DNA from: Salegentibacter salarius
Lineage (GTDB): Bacteria > Bacteroidota > Bacteroidia > Flavobacteriales > Flavobacteriaceae
Direction of reading: 5' to 3'
Assembly: GCF_900168265.1 (NCBI RefSeq)
Contig: NZ_FVZF01000007.1
Span: 1 to 64,000, forward strand
Length of the DNA stretch: 64,000 nt
Below are positions 26,736-34,721 of the stretch, in pieces. The notes beneath the pieces were generated by a model. It ran no database searches. It had not been told where the DNA came from and saw only the letters and a program-made list of their open reading frames with translations. The translations under genes were made by a program, and so were the position numbers. Numbering within the stretch: the stretch's first letter is position 1; every line of letters begins with the position of its first letter.

Positions 26736-26833
26736 GACTACGCCATTGCGATGGAGGCACGACTGAAGTAATCTGTTCAACCAGAAAACTTCTATCAAAA
26801 GATTATCACGCTCCTTTGTCGCTCGTAATGACA
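26736..26833. repeat. inverted repeat of the CGTCATTGCGA class between hisH and hisA
   Basis: The left end CTACGCCATTGCGATGGAGGCACGA and the right end CACGCTCCTTTGTCGCTCGTAATGACAT are imperfectly complementary, and AGTAATCTG pairs near GATTATC inside. This resembles a common flavobacterial intergenic palindrome built on CATTGCGAGGAGCGAAGCGA. It differs from the copies at the other his junctions. Confidence 0.6.
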
Positions 26834-26920
26834 TAGAGAAGCAAAATTGATAGTAAAACAAAATATTAGTGCATTCGTGGCAAAAAAGTATTGAAGTAAC
26901 GTTTAACTTTTTTAAAAAAA

Positions 26921-27658
26921 ATGAGAATAATTCCCGCTATAGATATAATTGAAGGTAAATGTGTTCGCCTTTCTAAAGGTGATTACAATACCAAGAAAAT
27001 TTATAATGAAAATCCGCTAGAAGTAGCTAAAAATTTTGAGGCACACGGAATTCAGTATTTGCATTTGGTAGATCTGGATGGTGCAAAATCAAAAAATATC
27101 GTAAACCATAAAATTCTGGAAGAGATCGCTTCAAAAACCAGCTTAAAAGTTGATTTTGGCGGCGGATTAAAAACCGATAAAGATTTACAAATCGCTTTTG
27201 AATGTGGAGCGTATCAAATTACCGGTGGAAGTATCGCTGTTAAAGATCCTGATATTTTTAAATCCTGGATTCAAAAATTTGGTTCAGATAAAATAATTCT
27301 GGGAGCTGATGCTAATAATGAAAAAATTGCGGTTAGCGGTTGGCAGGAAGAATCTAATAAAGAACTGATTCCTTTTATTCAGGAATACCAGGAAGAGGGA
27401 ATAAACTATGTAATTTGCACTGATATCTCTAAAGACGGGATGCTGGAAGGTCCTTCCTTTGAACTTTACCGCAGAATTCTGGAAGAAACTTCATCAGAAG
27501 ATAAAAAACTAAAACTTATAGCTTCCGGAGGAATTTCTACCTTTAGTGAATTACCAGAATTGGCTGAACTTGGCTGCGAAGGCACTATAATAGGAAAAGC
27601 GATTTATGAAGGTCGTATCAAAATGAAAGAACTGGAGAAATTTATAATAGCCCCCTAG
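26921..27658 (+). CDS. hisA: ProFAR isomerase
   Basis: HisA is the (beta/alpha)8-barrel isomerase of step 4. In the 245-residue protein, the catalytic Asp8 is in [14 protein letters not shown] and the second Asp lies in [11 protein letters not shown] (about 172). LIASGGIS and [11 protein letters not shown] bind phosphate. The last codons, IIAP and the TAG stop, lie inside a CCCCCTAGCCCCC-type repeat that seems to have replaced the original C-terminus. Confidence 0.96.
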   Translation: MRIIPAIDIIEGKCVRLSKGDYNTKKIYNENPLEVAKNFEAHGIQYLHLVDLDGAKSKNIVNHKILEEIASKTSLKVDFGGGLKTDKDLQIAFECGAYQITGGSIAVKDPDIFKSWIQKFGSDKIILGADANNEKIAVSGWQEESNKELIPFIQEYQEEGINYVICTDISKDGMLEGPSFELYRRILEETSSEDKKLKLIASGGISTFSELPELAELGCEGTIIGKAIYEGRIKMKELEKFIIAP

Positions 27659-27676
27659 CCCCCAAAGGGGGAATTA
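27649..27676. repeat. C-rich hairpin repeat overlapping the hisA stop
   Basis: TAGCCCCCTAGCCCCCAAAG followed by GGGGGAATT forms a short CCCCC/GGGGG hairpin with an AAA loop. The same short element is widespread in flavobacterial intergenic regions. Here it supplies the hisA stop codon. Confidence 0.65.
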
Positions 27677-27707
27677 AAAAGTATTTATTTAATACAAAAC
27701 CTTTAAA

Positions 27708-28463
27708 ATGCTTACAAAACGAATTATACCCTGCCTGGATATTAAAGACGGAAGAACCGTTAAAGGTGTAAATTTTATAGATTTACGCGATGCCGGTGAT
27801 CCAGTAGAACTGGCTGAGATCTATGCTAGATCTGGAGCAGATGAATTGGTTTTTCTTGATATCTCGGCTACTGAAGAAAAACGAAAAACGCTTGCCAATT
27901 TAGTGAGACGGGTTGCTGAAAAAGTGAATATTCCTTTTACGGTTGGTGGTGGAATTTCATCAGTAGAAGATGTAGATATTTTGCTTAAAAATGGAGCCGA
28001 TAAGGTTTCTATAAATTCTTCGGCGGTGAAGAACCCTGATCTAATTAATGAGCTTGCCGCTAAATTCGGGAGTCAGTGTATTACAGTTGCGATAGATGCC
28101 AAACAGGTAAATGGTGAATGGCTGGTACATTTGGTTGGCGGAAAGGTACCTACCGATATTAATTTATTTCAATGGGCCAAAGAAGTCGAAGAACGTGGTG
28201 CCGGTGAAATTTTATTTACTTCAATGAATAACGACGGAACCAAGGAAGGCTTTGCTAATGAAGCCCTGGCAGTTTTATCTTCAGAATTAAATATTCCAAT
28301 AATCGCCTCAGGTGGTGCCGGAAATATGCAGCATTTTTGCGATACTTTTATTGAAGGAAAAGCAGATGCGGCACTAGCAGCCAGTGTTTTTCATTTTAAA
28401 GAAATCGAAATTAGAGATTTAAAAGAAGAACTTCGTAGAAATGGAGTGGAAGTTAGACTATAA
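27708..28463 (+). CDS. hisF: imidazole glycerol phosphate synthase, cyclase subunit
   Basis: HisF uses ammonia from HisH to make imidazole glycerol phosphate and AICAR. In the 251-residue barrel, the catalytic Asp11 is in [14 protein letters not shown] and the second Asp is in [13 protein letters not shown] (about 176). FTVGGGISS and [13 protein letters not shown] bind phosphate. It starts 49 nt after hisA. Confidence 0.97.
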   Translation: MLTKRIIPCLDIKDGRTVKGVNFIDLRDAGDPVELAEIYARSGADELVFLDISATEEKRKTLANLVRRVAEKVNIPFTVGGGISSVEDVDILLKNGADKVSINSSAVKNPDLINELAAKFGSQCITVAIDAKQVNGEWLVHLVGGKVPTDINLFQWAKEVEERGAGEILFTSMNNDGTKEGFANEALAVLSSELNIPIIASGGAGNMQHFCDTFIEGKADAALAASVFHFKEIEIRDLKEELRRNGVEVRL

Positions 28464-28471
28464 GATTCAAG

Positions 28472-28576
28472 AATAGAGAAAAAAGAGAATAGAATAGAGA
28501 AATCTTTATTCTCTGCTCTTTTATCTCTTTTCCTATTTAGTAAATATTAGATCCTGAAATAAATTCAGGATGACGT
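28472..28576. repeat. imperfect palindrome plus half REP (family B) between hisF and hisIE
   Basis: GAATAGAGAAAAAAGAGAATAGAATAGAG is roughly complementary to TTTATTCTCTGCTCTTTTATCTC, giving a long imperfect hairpin (about 28472-28535). It is followed by a half element, GATCCTGAAATAAATTCAGGATGACG (28550-28575). The ATG in this half element is not the hisI start. Confidence 0.55.
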
Positions 28577-28590
28577 ATAAAAAAATAAAT

Positions 28591-29208
28591 ATGAATATCG
28601 ATTTTAATAAAAATAACGACGGATTAGTACCTGCCATCATTCAGGATGCATCAACTAAAAATGTATTGATGCTGGGGTATATGAACGAGGAAGCATTTTT
28701 AAAAACCAATGAAACCAAGAAAGTCACTTTTTTCAGCAGGACAAAAAATCGTTTATGGACCAAAGGCGAAGAAAGTGGCAATTACCTTCATTTAGTCAAC
28801 ATTAAAAATGATTGCGATAATGATACCTTGCTGATTTCAGTTAATCCTGAGGGTCCAACCTGCCACAAAGGAACAGACACTTGCTGGGCAGAGGATAATG
28901 AGCCTAATTTCGGTTTTCTCTCTCAATTGGAAGGAATTATCGCGAAACGAAAAAGAATGAGCGAGGTGGAGCCTGAGTTGCGAGAAGATAAAAACTCTTA
29001 TGTGGTTTCGCTTTTTGATGCCGGAATGAATAAGATTGCTCAAAAAGTAGGTGAGGAGGCCGTTGAAACAGTAATTGAAGCCAAAGATGATAACGAAGAG
29101 TTGTTCTTAAACGAAAGCGCCGATCTACTTTTTCATTACCTGATATTGCTAAAAGCAAAAGGATACTCTTTAAAAGATATCGCCGAAGTTTTAGAAAAAA
29201 GACATTAG
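28591..29208 (+). CDS. hisIE: bifunctional PRA-CH hydrolase / PRA-PH pyrophosphatase
   Basis: The 205-residue fusion performs steps 2 and 3 of histidine synthesis. The N-terminal HisI domain has FFSRTKNRLWTKGEESGN and the zinc/metal ligands in GPTCHKGTDTCW (about 83-94). The C-terminal HisE domain has the acidic MazG-like helices with KVGEEAVETVIEAK and NESADLLFHYLILL. The start at 28591 is chosen because the upstream in-frame ATG lies within a repeat. It is the last his gene and is followed by a terminator. Confidence 0.95.
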   Translation: MNIDFNKNNDGLVPAIIQDASTKNVLMLGYMNEEAFLKTNETKKVTFFSRTKNRLWTKGEESGNYLHLVNIKNDCDNDTLLISVNPEGPTCHKGTDTCWAEDNEPNFGFLSQLEGIIAKRKRMSEVEPELREDKNSYVVSLFDAGMNKIAQKVGEEAVETVIEAKDDNEELFLNESADLLFHYLILLKAKGYSLKDIAEVLEKRH

Positions 29209-29233
29209 ATTAGAGCACTTAACACCTAATAAG

Positions 29234-29272
29234 AAATCCCCTTTTTTAGTATAAAAGGGGATTTTATTTTTT
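29234..29272. terminator. bidirectional terminator at the end of the his operon
   Basis: AAATCCCCTTTT (29234-29245) pairs with AAAAGGGGATTT (29253-29264) around a 7-nt loop. T runs follow on the plus strand and also on the minus strand. It serves both the his operon and the convergent NYN-domain gene. Confidence 0.88.
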
Positions 29273-29275
29273 TAA

Positions 29276-30016
29276 CTAATCCTTATTTCTAACATAAATA
29301 AGTTTGAATTTACTGTTTTGGTTGGTACGCGATTCAATTTCAAATTTATCTATTGAATGAATCATAGGAGTTAATTTCTGAAAGCCGTAGTTACGAGAAT
29401 CAAAATTAGGTTGCTTCTTCTGAAGTAAGCTTCCTACATCTCCCAAGAACGCCCATCCGTCTTCATCTGCAACATCTGAAATAGTTTGGGAGATAAGACG
29501 AACAACCTTAGGAGTAATTTTATCTACATTTTTCTTTTTAGAGCTTTTTCCACCTTTTTCGCTGCTTTGGTCACTATCTTTATCAGAATTCTTTAAAATT
29601 TCTATATAAATAAACCTGTCGCAAGCTACAATAAATGGCTCGGGTGTTTTCTTTTCACCAATTCCAATAACATTCTTTCCAGCTTCACGCAGTCGTGTTG
29701 CCAGCCTGGTGAAATCGCTATCGCTGGAAACCAGGCAAAATCCATCTACTTTATCTGAATATAAAATATCCATTGCATCGATGATCATCGCTGAATCTGT
29801 AGCGTTTTTTCCCTGTGTATATCCATATTGCTGAATGGGATTAATAGCATTTTCCAGCAAAACATTTTTCCATTTTACTAAATGAGGTTTAGTCCAGTCG
29901 CCATAAATTCGTTTAATAGTTGGATTGCCATACTTGGCAATTTCTTCCATCATTTCTTTTATATATGCCGATGGGATATTATCGCCATCAATTAGTACTG
30001 CTAGGTTGGTTTCCAT
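29276..30016 (-). CDS. NYN-domain protein with C-terminal OST-HTH/LOTUS domain
   Basis: The 246-residue protein has a NYN (PIN-like) nuclease domain: LIDGDNIPS (about 7-15), the Asp in KNATDSAMIIDAMD, and FCLVSSDSDFTRLATRLREAGKNVIGIG. A Ser/Lys linker follows (about 158-175), and then a LOTUS-type winged helix (VVRLISQTISD...GDVGSLLQKKQPNFDSRNYGFQKLTPMI). This pairing is found in predicted RNA-processing or RNA-decay enzymes. An upstream ATG (30052) would start inside a repeat, so 30016 is preferred. Confidence 0.88.
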   Translation of the reverse strand: METNLAVLIDGDNIPSAYIKEMMEEIAKYGNPTIKRIYGDWTKPHLVKWKNVLLENAINPIQQYGYTQGKNATDSAMIIDAMDILYSDKVDGFCLVSSDSDFTRLATRLREAGKNVIGIGEKKTPEPFIVACDRFIYIEILKNSDKDSDQSSEKGGKSSKKKNVDKITPKVVRLISQTISDVADEDGWAFLGDVGSLLQKKQPNFDSRNYGFQKLTPMIHSIDKFEIESRTNQNSKFKLIYVRNKD

Positions 30017-30034
30017 AGAATCTGTTATTTTAAG

Positions 30035-30145
30035 TAAGCTACTCCGGAGCAAGCTCCTGAAGCATTATTATTGGAAAATATAATTTGATTTCGAGGCATC
30101 CCGACTCTTCGGGACGGAGCATTTAATGCTCGATTATCGAGTAAA
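30035..30145 (-). repeat. family A structured repeat, reverse orientation
   Basis: Read on the minus strand, the element starts with TTTACTCGATAATCGAG, then has a TCCCGAAGAGTCGGGA hairpin and an A/T-rich middle. It ends with CTTCAGGAGCTTGCTCCGGAG, which also folds. It lies directly upstream of the NYN-domain gene. Confidence 0.75.
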
Positions 30146-30160
30146 GATACTTTTTTTGTA

Positions 30161-30188
30161 TAAAAAAGACGGCTGTACACCGTCTTTT
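30161..30188 (-). terminator. terminator after the baeRF gene
   Basis: AAAAGACGG (30164-30172) pairs with CCGTCTTTT (30180-30188) around a 7-nt loop. On the minus strand it continues into TTATACAAAAAAAG after a short T run. It lies about 70 nt past the stop of the 30255-31415 gene. Confidence 0.7.
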
Positions 30189-30254
30189 CCTTTTTTGATA
30201 TTTCAATAATTTCACTCGCTAAACGAGATAAAATTGCTTTAAACAAGTAGTTCA

Positions 30255-31415
30255 CTAGTTAAAGCGATAAAGTGCATTCATTTTTGAATTTTTATCTGGC
30301 ATTTGTGCTTCCGGGATAAGGAAAACATTTCCGCCCTGTTTTAAGACTTCTTTTGCAGCCCAATTCATTAATGAATAATTTCCATTTTGCTGATTGTCAT
30401 GAATGGTTACATTCATATTATCATTGTTATAGGTTCCCCAAATTTCACTTCGGTTTTCCAGGAATAGTGTATCTACTTTTCCTTGTTGAACTGCAGGAAG
30501 AATATCGGTTACTGAAGCCCCGGTATTATCGGTATTGTTCAGTTCATTAAACTTCCTGGTTTTTTCTCTTTTCGTCTTTTCCAGTTCAGGTTCAAGGATT
30601 TTTAGAGCTTTTTCGTGTAAGCCAAACATATCGGTATCTGATGGATTCCCCGGAATTACTTTTTCAATTAAGTGATTATAAGTATTTACTTTTTCATAGA
30701 TAGGAAAAAGATAATCCTGTGTAGCAACTACTAATGGAACTCTTTCATCGTGTAGCACCGTATCAAGACCTTTGTCTATCGCTCTAAAATATTTGTTGAT
30801 TTCTTCCTTCCTTACTTCTTCACCCGCACTGCCATGGCCGTGAAAAATAGTATTTTCACCACCAGTATTTTGAGATCTGAAATTTAAATGTTTCTCTTTA
30901 TAATCGAAACCAACTCTTTCTTCCAGTCTCGATGGAATGAGATCATCTACTACAACTTTTCCTATACTATAAGTGGTTGCCTCATAAAGCTCTACATCCT
31001 CCAATTGAAGTGCCAGTAAATAAAAACGGCTGTCTTCATTAAATATAGGTACTAGCGGTTTAATATAAAATTCTTCGGAAATATAGGTATGGGCCTCAAA
31101 ATTCACCGGAAGGGTATATTTTTCGAAGAAATCTTCTGCTGCAAAAATCGCAAGACCATCGCTTTGGTGTCTCCAAAAAGATTTATCATTCAATAAAGCT
31201 TCAATAGGCTTGCCCATTTTTGCAATTTTATCTTCACTCACACCCTTTTCTTTGAGTTGGGCTCCAACTTCCTTCCAAAGGGATTTCAAATGGGTTTTAT
31301 TTTTTTCCTCTAAAACTTCCTTACCGGCACGTTGGGTAGGGATAAACATGGAAACACAGGTTTTATCCTGTACGTTGATTAATTTTTCCAAATCCTTATC
31401 ATTTATCAAACTCAT
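30255..31415 (-). CDS. baeRF-family protein (bacterial eRF1-like)
   Basis: The 386-residue protein resembles the bacterial archaeo-eukaryotic release factor (baeRF) families. It has an N-terminal segment (CVSMFIPTQRAGKEV), a middle domain with FYLLALQLEDVELYEAT and a C-terminal eRF1-domain-3-like part (GKVDTLFLENRSEIWG...LMNWAAKEVLKQGGNVFLIPEAQMP). An acidic-to-basic Gly/His-rich loop (FHGHGSAGEEV, about 191-201) sits where eRF1 proteins carry their catalytic loop. The proposed roles in ribosome rescue or peptidyl-tRNA release are inferences from fold only. Confidence 0.65.
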   Translation of the reverse strand: MSLINDKDLEKLINVQDKTCVSMFIPTQRAGKEVLEEKNKTHLKSLWKEVGAQLKEKGVSEDKIAKMGKPIEALLNDKSFWRHQSDGLAIFAAEDFFEKYTLPVNFEAHTYISEEFYIKPLVPIFNEDSRFYLLALQLEDVELYEATTYSIGKVVVDDLIPSRLEERVGFDYKEKHLNFRSQNTGGENTIFHGHGSAGEEVRKEEINKYFRAIDKGLDTVLHDERVPLVVATQDYLFPIYEKVNTYNHLIEKVIPGNPSDTDMFGLHEKALKILEPELEKTKREKTRKFNELNNTDNTGASVTDILPAVQQGKVDTLFLENRSEIWGTYNNDNMNVTIHDNQQNGNYSLMNWAAKEVLKQGGNVFLIPEAQMPDKNSKMNALYRFN

Positions 31416-31520
31416 AATTTCATTTTTTTGGTTAATTCACTAATGAAGATAAGTTGATTTTACTACATTTCAATGGGGTTTAGCAGGGCTTTAACGCTAA
31501 AACTTTCTTAAGGCGGCACT

Positions 31521-32399
31521 TTAAATTTCTATATTCGGCTCTACGTGAATAAGTACGTCGAAAATTTCAGGAAAGTGGGCGAGGAGTTCATTTTTTACAT
31601 TGTGTGCAATATCGTGGCCCTCTTTAACACTAATTTGAGCATTCACGATAATATGAAGATCTACGTGGTAGATCATTCCGGTTTTACGAACGTTGCATTT
31701 TTCGGTATCTAAAACGCCGGGAACATTAATACTAACCTCACGAATATCGCCAATCATATCATCATACATATGCTCGTCCATTACTTCACCTAAAGCGGGT
31801 CTAAGAATAAGATAGGCGTTATAAAGAATAAATCCCGAAGCAAAGAGCGCGGCCCAATCGTCTGCCGTTTCGTAACCTTTTCCCATAAAAAGCGCGATAG
31901 AGATCCCTATAAATGCCATTAAGGAAGTAATTGCATCACTGCGGTGGTGCCAGGCATCAGCTTTTAAAGAAGTACTTTTGGTTTCATCCCCCTTTTTAGA
32001 AACTTTTCTGTAGAAATATTCTTTAATAATAACAATCGCGGCAAGTACAATAAGGGTGTAAGGCTCCGGAACTTTGTGTGGAGTTTGTATATGCTGAATA
32101 CTTTCGTAAGCAATTACGGTCGCTGAAACCACCAAAAATCCTACAACCGCAAAGGTCATAAGCGGTTCGGCTTTTCCGTGACCGTAAGGATGATTTTCAT
32201 CTGGTGGCCTACTGGAATATTTGAGACCAAGTAAGACGAGAAAAGAAGAGAAAACATCAGTGGTAGACTCTATAGCATCAGCGATAAGCGCATAAGAATT
32301 TCCAAATATTCCGGATACAAATTTAGCGATTGCCAACAAAGTATTTCCGAAAATACTAAGCCAGGATGCTTTTATCGCTTCACTTGTGTTTTGGTCCAT
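31521..32399 (-). CDS. cation diffusion facilitator (CDF) metal/proton antiporter
   Basis: The 292-residue protein has about six membrane helices with the metal-site motifs ALIADAIESTTDVFSS (helix 2) and DAWHHRSDAITS (helix 5), and a C-terminal ferredoxin-like cytoplasmic domain (VLDTEKCNVRKTGMIYHVDLHIIV). The HxxxD pattern DAWHHRSD and the DxxxD in helix 2 are usual for Zn/Fe exporters such as FieF. The metal cannot be assigned with certainty. Confidence 0.9.
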   Translation of the reverse strand: MDQNTSEAIKASWLSIFGNTLLAIAKFVSGIFGNSYALIADAIESTTDVFSSFLVLLGLKYSSRPPDENHPYGHGKAEPLMTFAVVGFLVVSATVIAYESIQHIQTPHKVPEPYTLIVLAAIVIIKEYFYRKVSKKGDETKSTSLKADAWHHRSDAITSLMAFIGISIALFMGKGYETADDWAALFASGFILYNAYLILRPALGEVMDEHMYDDMIGDIREVSINVPGVLDTEKCNVRKTGMIYHVDLHIIVNAQISVKEGHDIAHNVKNELLAHFPEIFDVLIHVEPNIEI

Positions 32400-32517
32400 G
32401 CGGGAAATTTGATTTGGATTGCAAATTTAAGGGAATAATATAATTCCACTCGATTATCATGCTATAAATGCTAAGAGATAATTTCCTGTAACTATTCGGT
32501 AAATCCAGCTTTATTTA

Positions 32518-33348
32518 CTACCACCAAACTACAAACAAACGTTCGAAATTATTCCCCGGTTTTTTTACCCAGATTAATGGCGCTTTTTTGTTTTCGAATA
32601 AGATCTCTATCTGGTGGATTATTTCGGAATGGCTAAACCAGGTTTCACCGTGTTGTGGCAGTATTGGCCAATCTTGTTTTTTAGGGGCATAATATTCAAA
32701 ATTCTTGTAACTGGAAGTTTTAAACTCTTTAAAATGAAGCCAGCTCCCGGCTATGCAATCACTATTTATTTCTGAAAATTGTTTATCCTGAAGTTCCCTG
32801 GGAACAAATAGATTTGCTTTAAAACAGGTTTGTTGAAGTACTTCTTCTGCATTTAAATTTAGAGATCTTAAAAGATCTTCTGCTTCAGGTTTAAACAGAA
32901 GGGGAAACTGTTTTTCCTTTAATTTTTTGGTTTTTTGTAATAAAGTGTCCTTTCGGTTCGGGCCAATCCAGCGTTGATTTTCCGCAGAAAATGATGGATC
33001 GTAAACGTAGAATTTGTAAACCATTTCTACGTGATACACTTGTTGGTTTATGAGATCTTTCAGTAGAAAATCGAGTTCACCCAAAGTGATTTTATCCCGA
33101 CTAATTTGCATATTTTCTGCCAGCAGTTTATAGCCTTGATGTTGCCGAATTATCCATTCAAAAAATCGTTCTACCCTTTTGCCCATTACAAAATTAGTAG
33201 AAAGCGACGGTAGGTCTTCAGCGATAGGTTTTTGTAGCGGATCCCCTATTTGCGGTAATTCAAATTGTTGAATTTCCTGGAAATAATTTTTCCAAAGAGC
33301 CGGTGTATTTAAAAAGCCTTCAAATTGTTTTGCTACACGGTTTTGCAT
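32518..33348 (-). CDS. DUF1853 family protein, PD-(D/E)xK-like
   Basis: The 276-residue protein matches DUF1853. The central part carries GELDFLLKD (about 90-98) followed by VYHVEMVYKFYVYD (about 103-116). Asp in the first and Glu-x-x-x-Lys in the second resemble a PD-(D/E)xK nuclease-type core. The function is unknown; a DNA- or RNA-cleaving role is only an inference from this motif. It starts 12 nt upstream of the permease gene's end on the same strand and may be in one transcript with it. Confidence 0.75.
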   Translation of the reverse strand: MQNRVAKQFEGFLNTPALWKNYFQEIQQFELPQIGDPLQKPIAEDLPSLSTNFVMGKRVERFFEWIIRQHQGYKLLAENMQISRDKITLGELDFLLKDLINQQVYHVEMVYKFYVYDPSFSAENQRWIGPNRKDTLLQKTKKLKEKQFPLLFKPEAEDLLRSLNLNAEEVLQQTCFKANLFVPRELQDKQFSEINSDCIAGSWLHFKEFKTSSYKNFEYYAPKKQDWPILPQHGETWFSHSEIIHQIEILFENKKAPLIWVKKPGNNFERLFVVWW

Positions 33349-33360
33349 TTAGAATGTGGG

Positions 33361-34431
33361 TTAATCTTCGTCTGAATTATCGGTGCTTAGCAAAAAGCCG
33401 AAGGGTTTTAATGAAGGAACGTGATTGAAGATTACATTTATAATTCCTAAAACCGGAATAGCCAAAATCATCCCCATAACACCCCAGATCATGTTGCCCA
33501 GAATAATGGCAAGGATCACGAAAAAAGGATGAATATCTACTTTGTCTCCTACAATAAATGGCTCTAAAACATAGCTCTCTATAAATTGTACTATAGTAAA
33601 AGTTAGAATAACTCCAATTAAAATACTGGTTTCGCCCTGGGTGAGATAACCAAAAACCAAAGCAAGGCCCATTCCTATGATATTTCCTATAAATGGAATT
33701 AAGGTGAGAAAGGAAGCAATAACAGCGATTAAAATAAAATTACTAACCCCAGAAACCCCCAGGCCAATACTATAAAGAATAGAAAGGATAACAATTAAGA
33801 TTAATTTTCCTCTAAGGTAAAACTGGGCTACCCGTGCTGTTTCATTGATAATTTGCTTTACTTCTTTTTTCCGCTGATTTGAAAATAATTTTAGAATAAA
33901 GGTTTTAAAACGTTTTCTATAATTCAGCAGAAAAAATATATAGATAAATGTGAGTAAATAATTGCTAATAAAACTGGTGACCGAATTAATAAAATTGAAA
34001 GCTTTTTCTCCCGAATTTCCGCTGGAGGTTAACATACTTTGTATATCATTCTTTTCTTTATAACTCTCCAGGTCTTTACTGCTTAAAGCGGTATGCTCGT
34101 AGGCGTAATTTTGTAACTGTTCTATTTTTGGAGCCATCGTTTCTTTAATTTTCCCCCAATCGTCTACAAAACTTTTAATTTGAAAAGAGAGCAGCACAAA
34201 AACTCCTATTGAAAATAGAAATAATAGAATAGTACTCAGTAAAGAGGAAAAAGTACGATTGAGCTTTTTTTCTATTAAGTTACCCAGTGGAATTAATAAA
34301 AGCGCCAGGATTATTGCCGTTACCAGGGGAGCCAGAAAGCCTTTTGCATCAGCTAATCCCGAGAAAAGAAAATAGGCGCCTACTAAAAGGGCAACTAAGG
34401 GAAAAAGCAATGTTTTGTGTGCCTTGTTCAT
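33361..34431 (-). CDS. AI-2E family (PerM/YdiK) membrane transporter
   Basis: The 356-residue protein has N-terminal membrane helices, a large soluble loop (about 85-140) and a C-terminal helix bundle with SFLTLIPFIGNIIGMGLAL and VEPFIVGDKVDIHPFFVILAIILGN, the family's hallmark segments. Members export small molecules or Na+; the substrate is unknown. The start MNKAHKTLLFPL at 34431 is preferred over the open frame's upstream start, which lacks family similarity. The 290-nt gap to hemN holds only the hemN promoter. Confidence 0.88.
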   Translation of the reverse strand: MNKAHKTLLFPLVALLVGAYFLFSGLADAKGFLAPLVTAIILALLLIPLGNLIEKKLNRTFSSLLSTILLFLFSIGVFVLLSFQIKSFVDDWGKIKETMAPKIEQLQNYAYEHTALSSKDLESYKEKNDIQSMLTSSGNSGEKAFNFINSVTSFISNYLLTFIYIFFLLNYRKRFKTFILKLFSNQRKKEVKQIINETARVAQFYLRGKLILIVILSILYSIGLGVSGVSNFILIAVIASFLTLIPFIGNIIGMGLALVFGYLTQGETSILIGVILTFTIVQFIESYVLEPFIVGDKVDIHPFFVILAIILGNMIWGVMGMILAIPVLGIINVIFNHVPSLKPFGFLLSTDNSDED

Positions 34432-34695
34432 TTTTTGGTTAGTTGGTTTGAAACATTGAAGATAGAAAAAGTTCTCTAACCAGTAAATTAAGTGCAGTAA
34501 ATCAGGATAAATTTGCAAAGCGTTTAACCTTTTTAATAAATAATTATAGGTTTTTCTGGTTAATTTTTAACGTGGCTTCAACTCAAAAAATGGCAATAAC
34601 CTGGTAATAAATAGATTAAAATATTCTTCAAAATCCTTTACAAGAAGTTTACCGAGAAGCTGATTTTCCTCATATTAATTCGAAATAAAGTGAAA

Positions 34696-34703
34696 TATTT
34701 TTG
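34696..34703 (+). promoter_or_regulatory. -7 element TATTTTTG upstream of hemN
   Basis: TATTTTTG fits TAnnTTTG and lies 18 nt before the hemN ATG at 34722. A TTG codon at 34701 that opens the longer frame is part of this element, which supports the later start. Confidence 0.45.
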
Positions 34704-34721
34704 TACAAAACCACACTTTAT

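Noticed and set aside
28570-28590. longer hisI start
   Set aside because: The ATG comes from the TGACG end of a REP-like repeat, so it is not an ancestral start.
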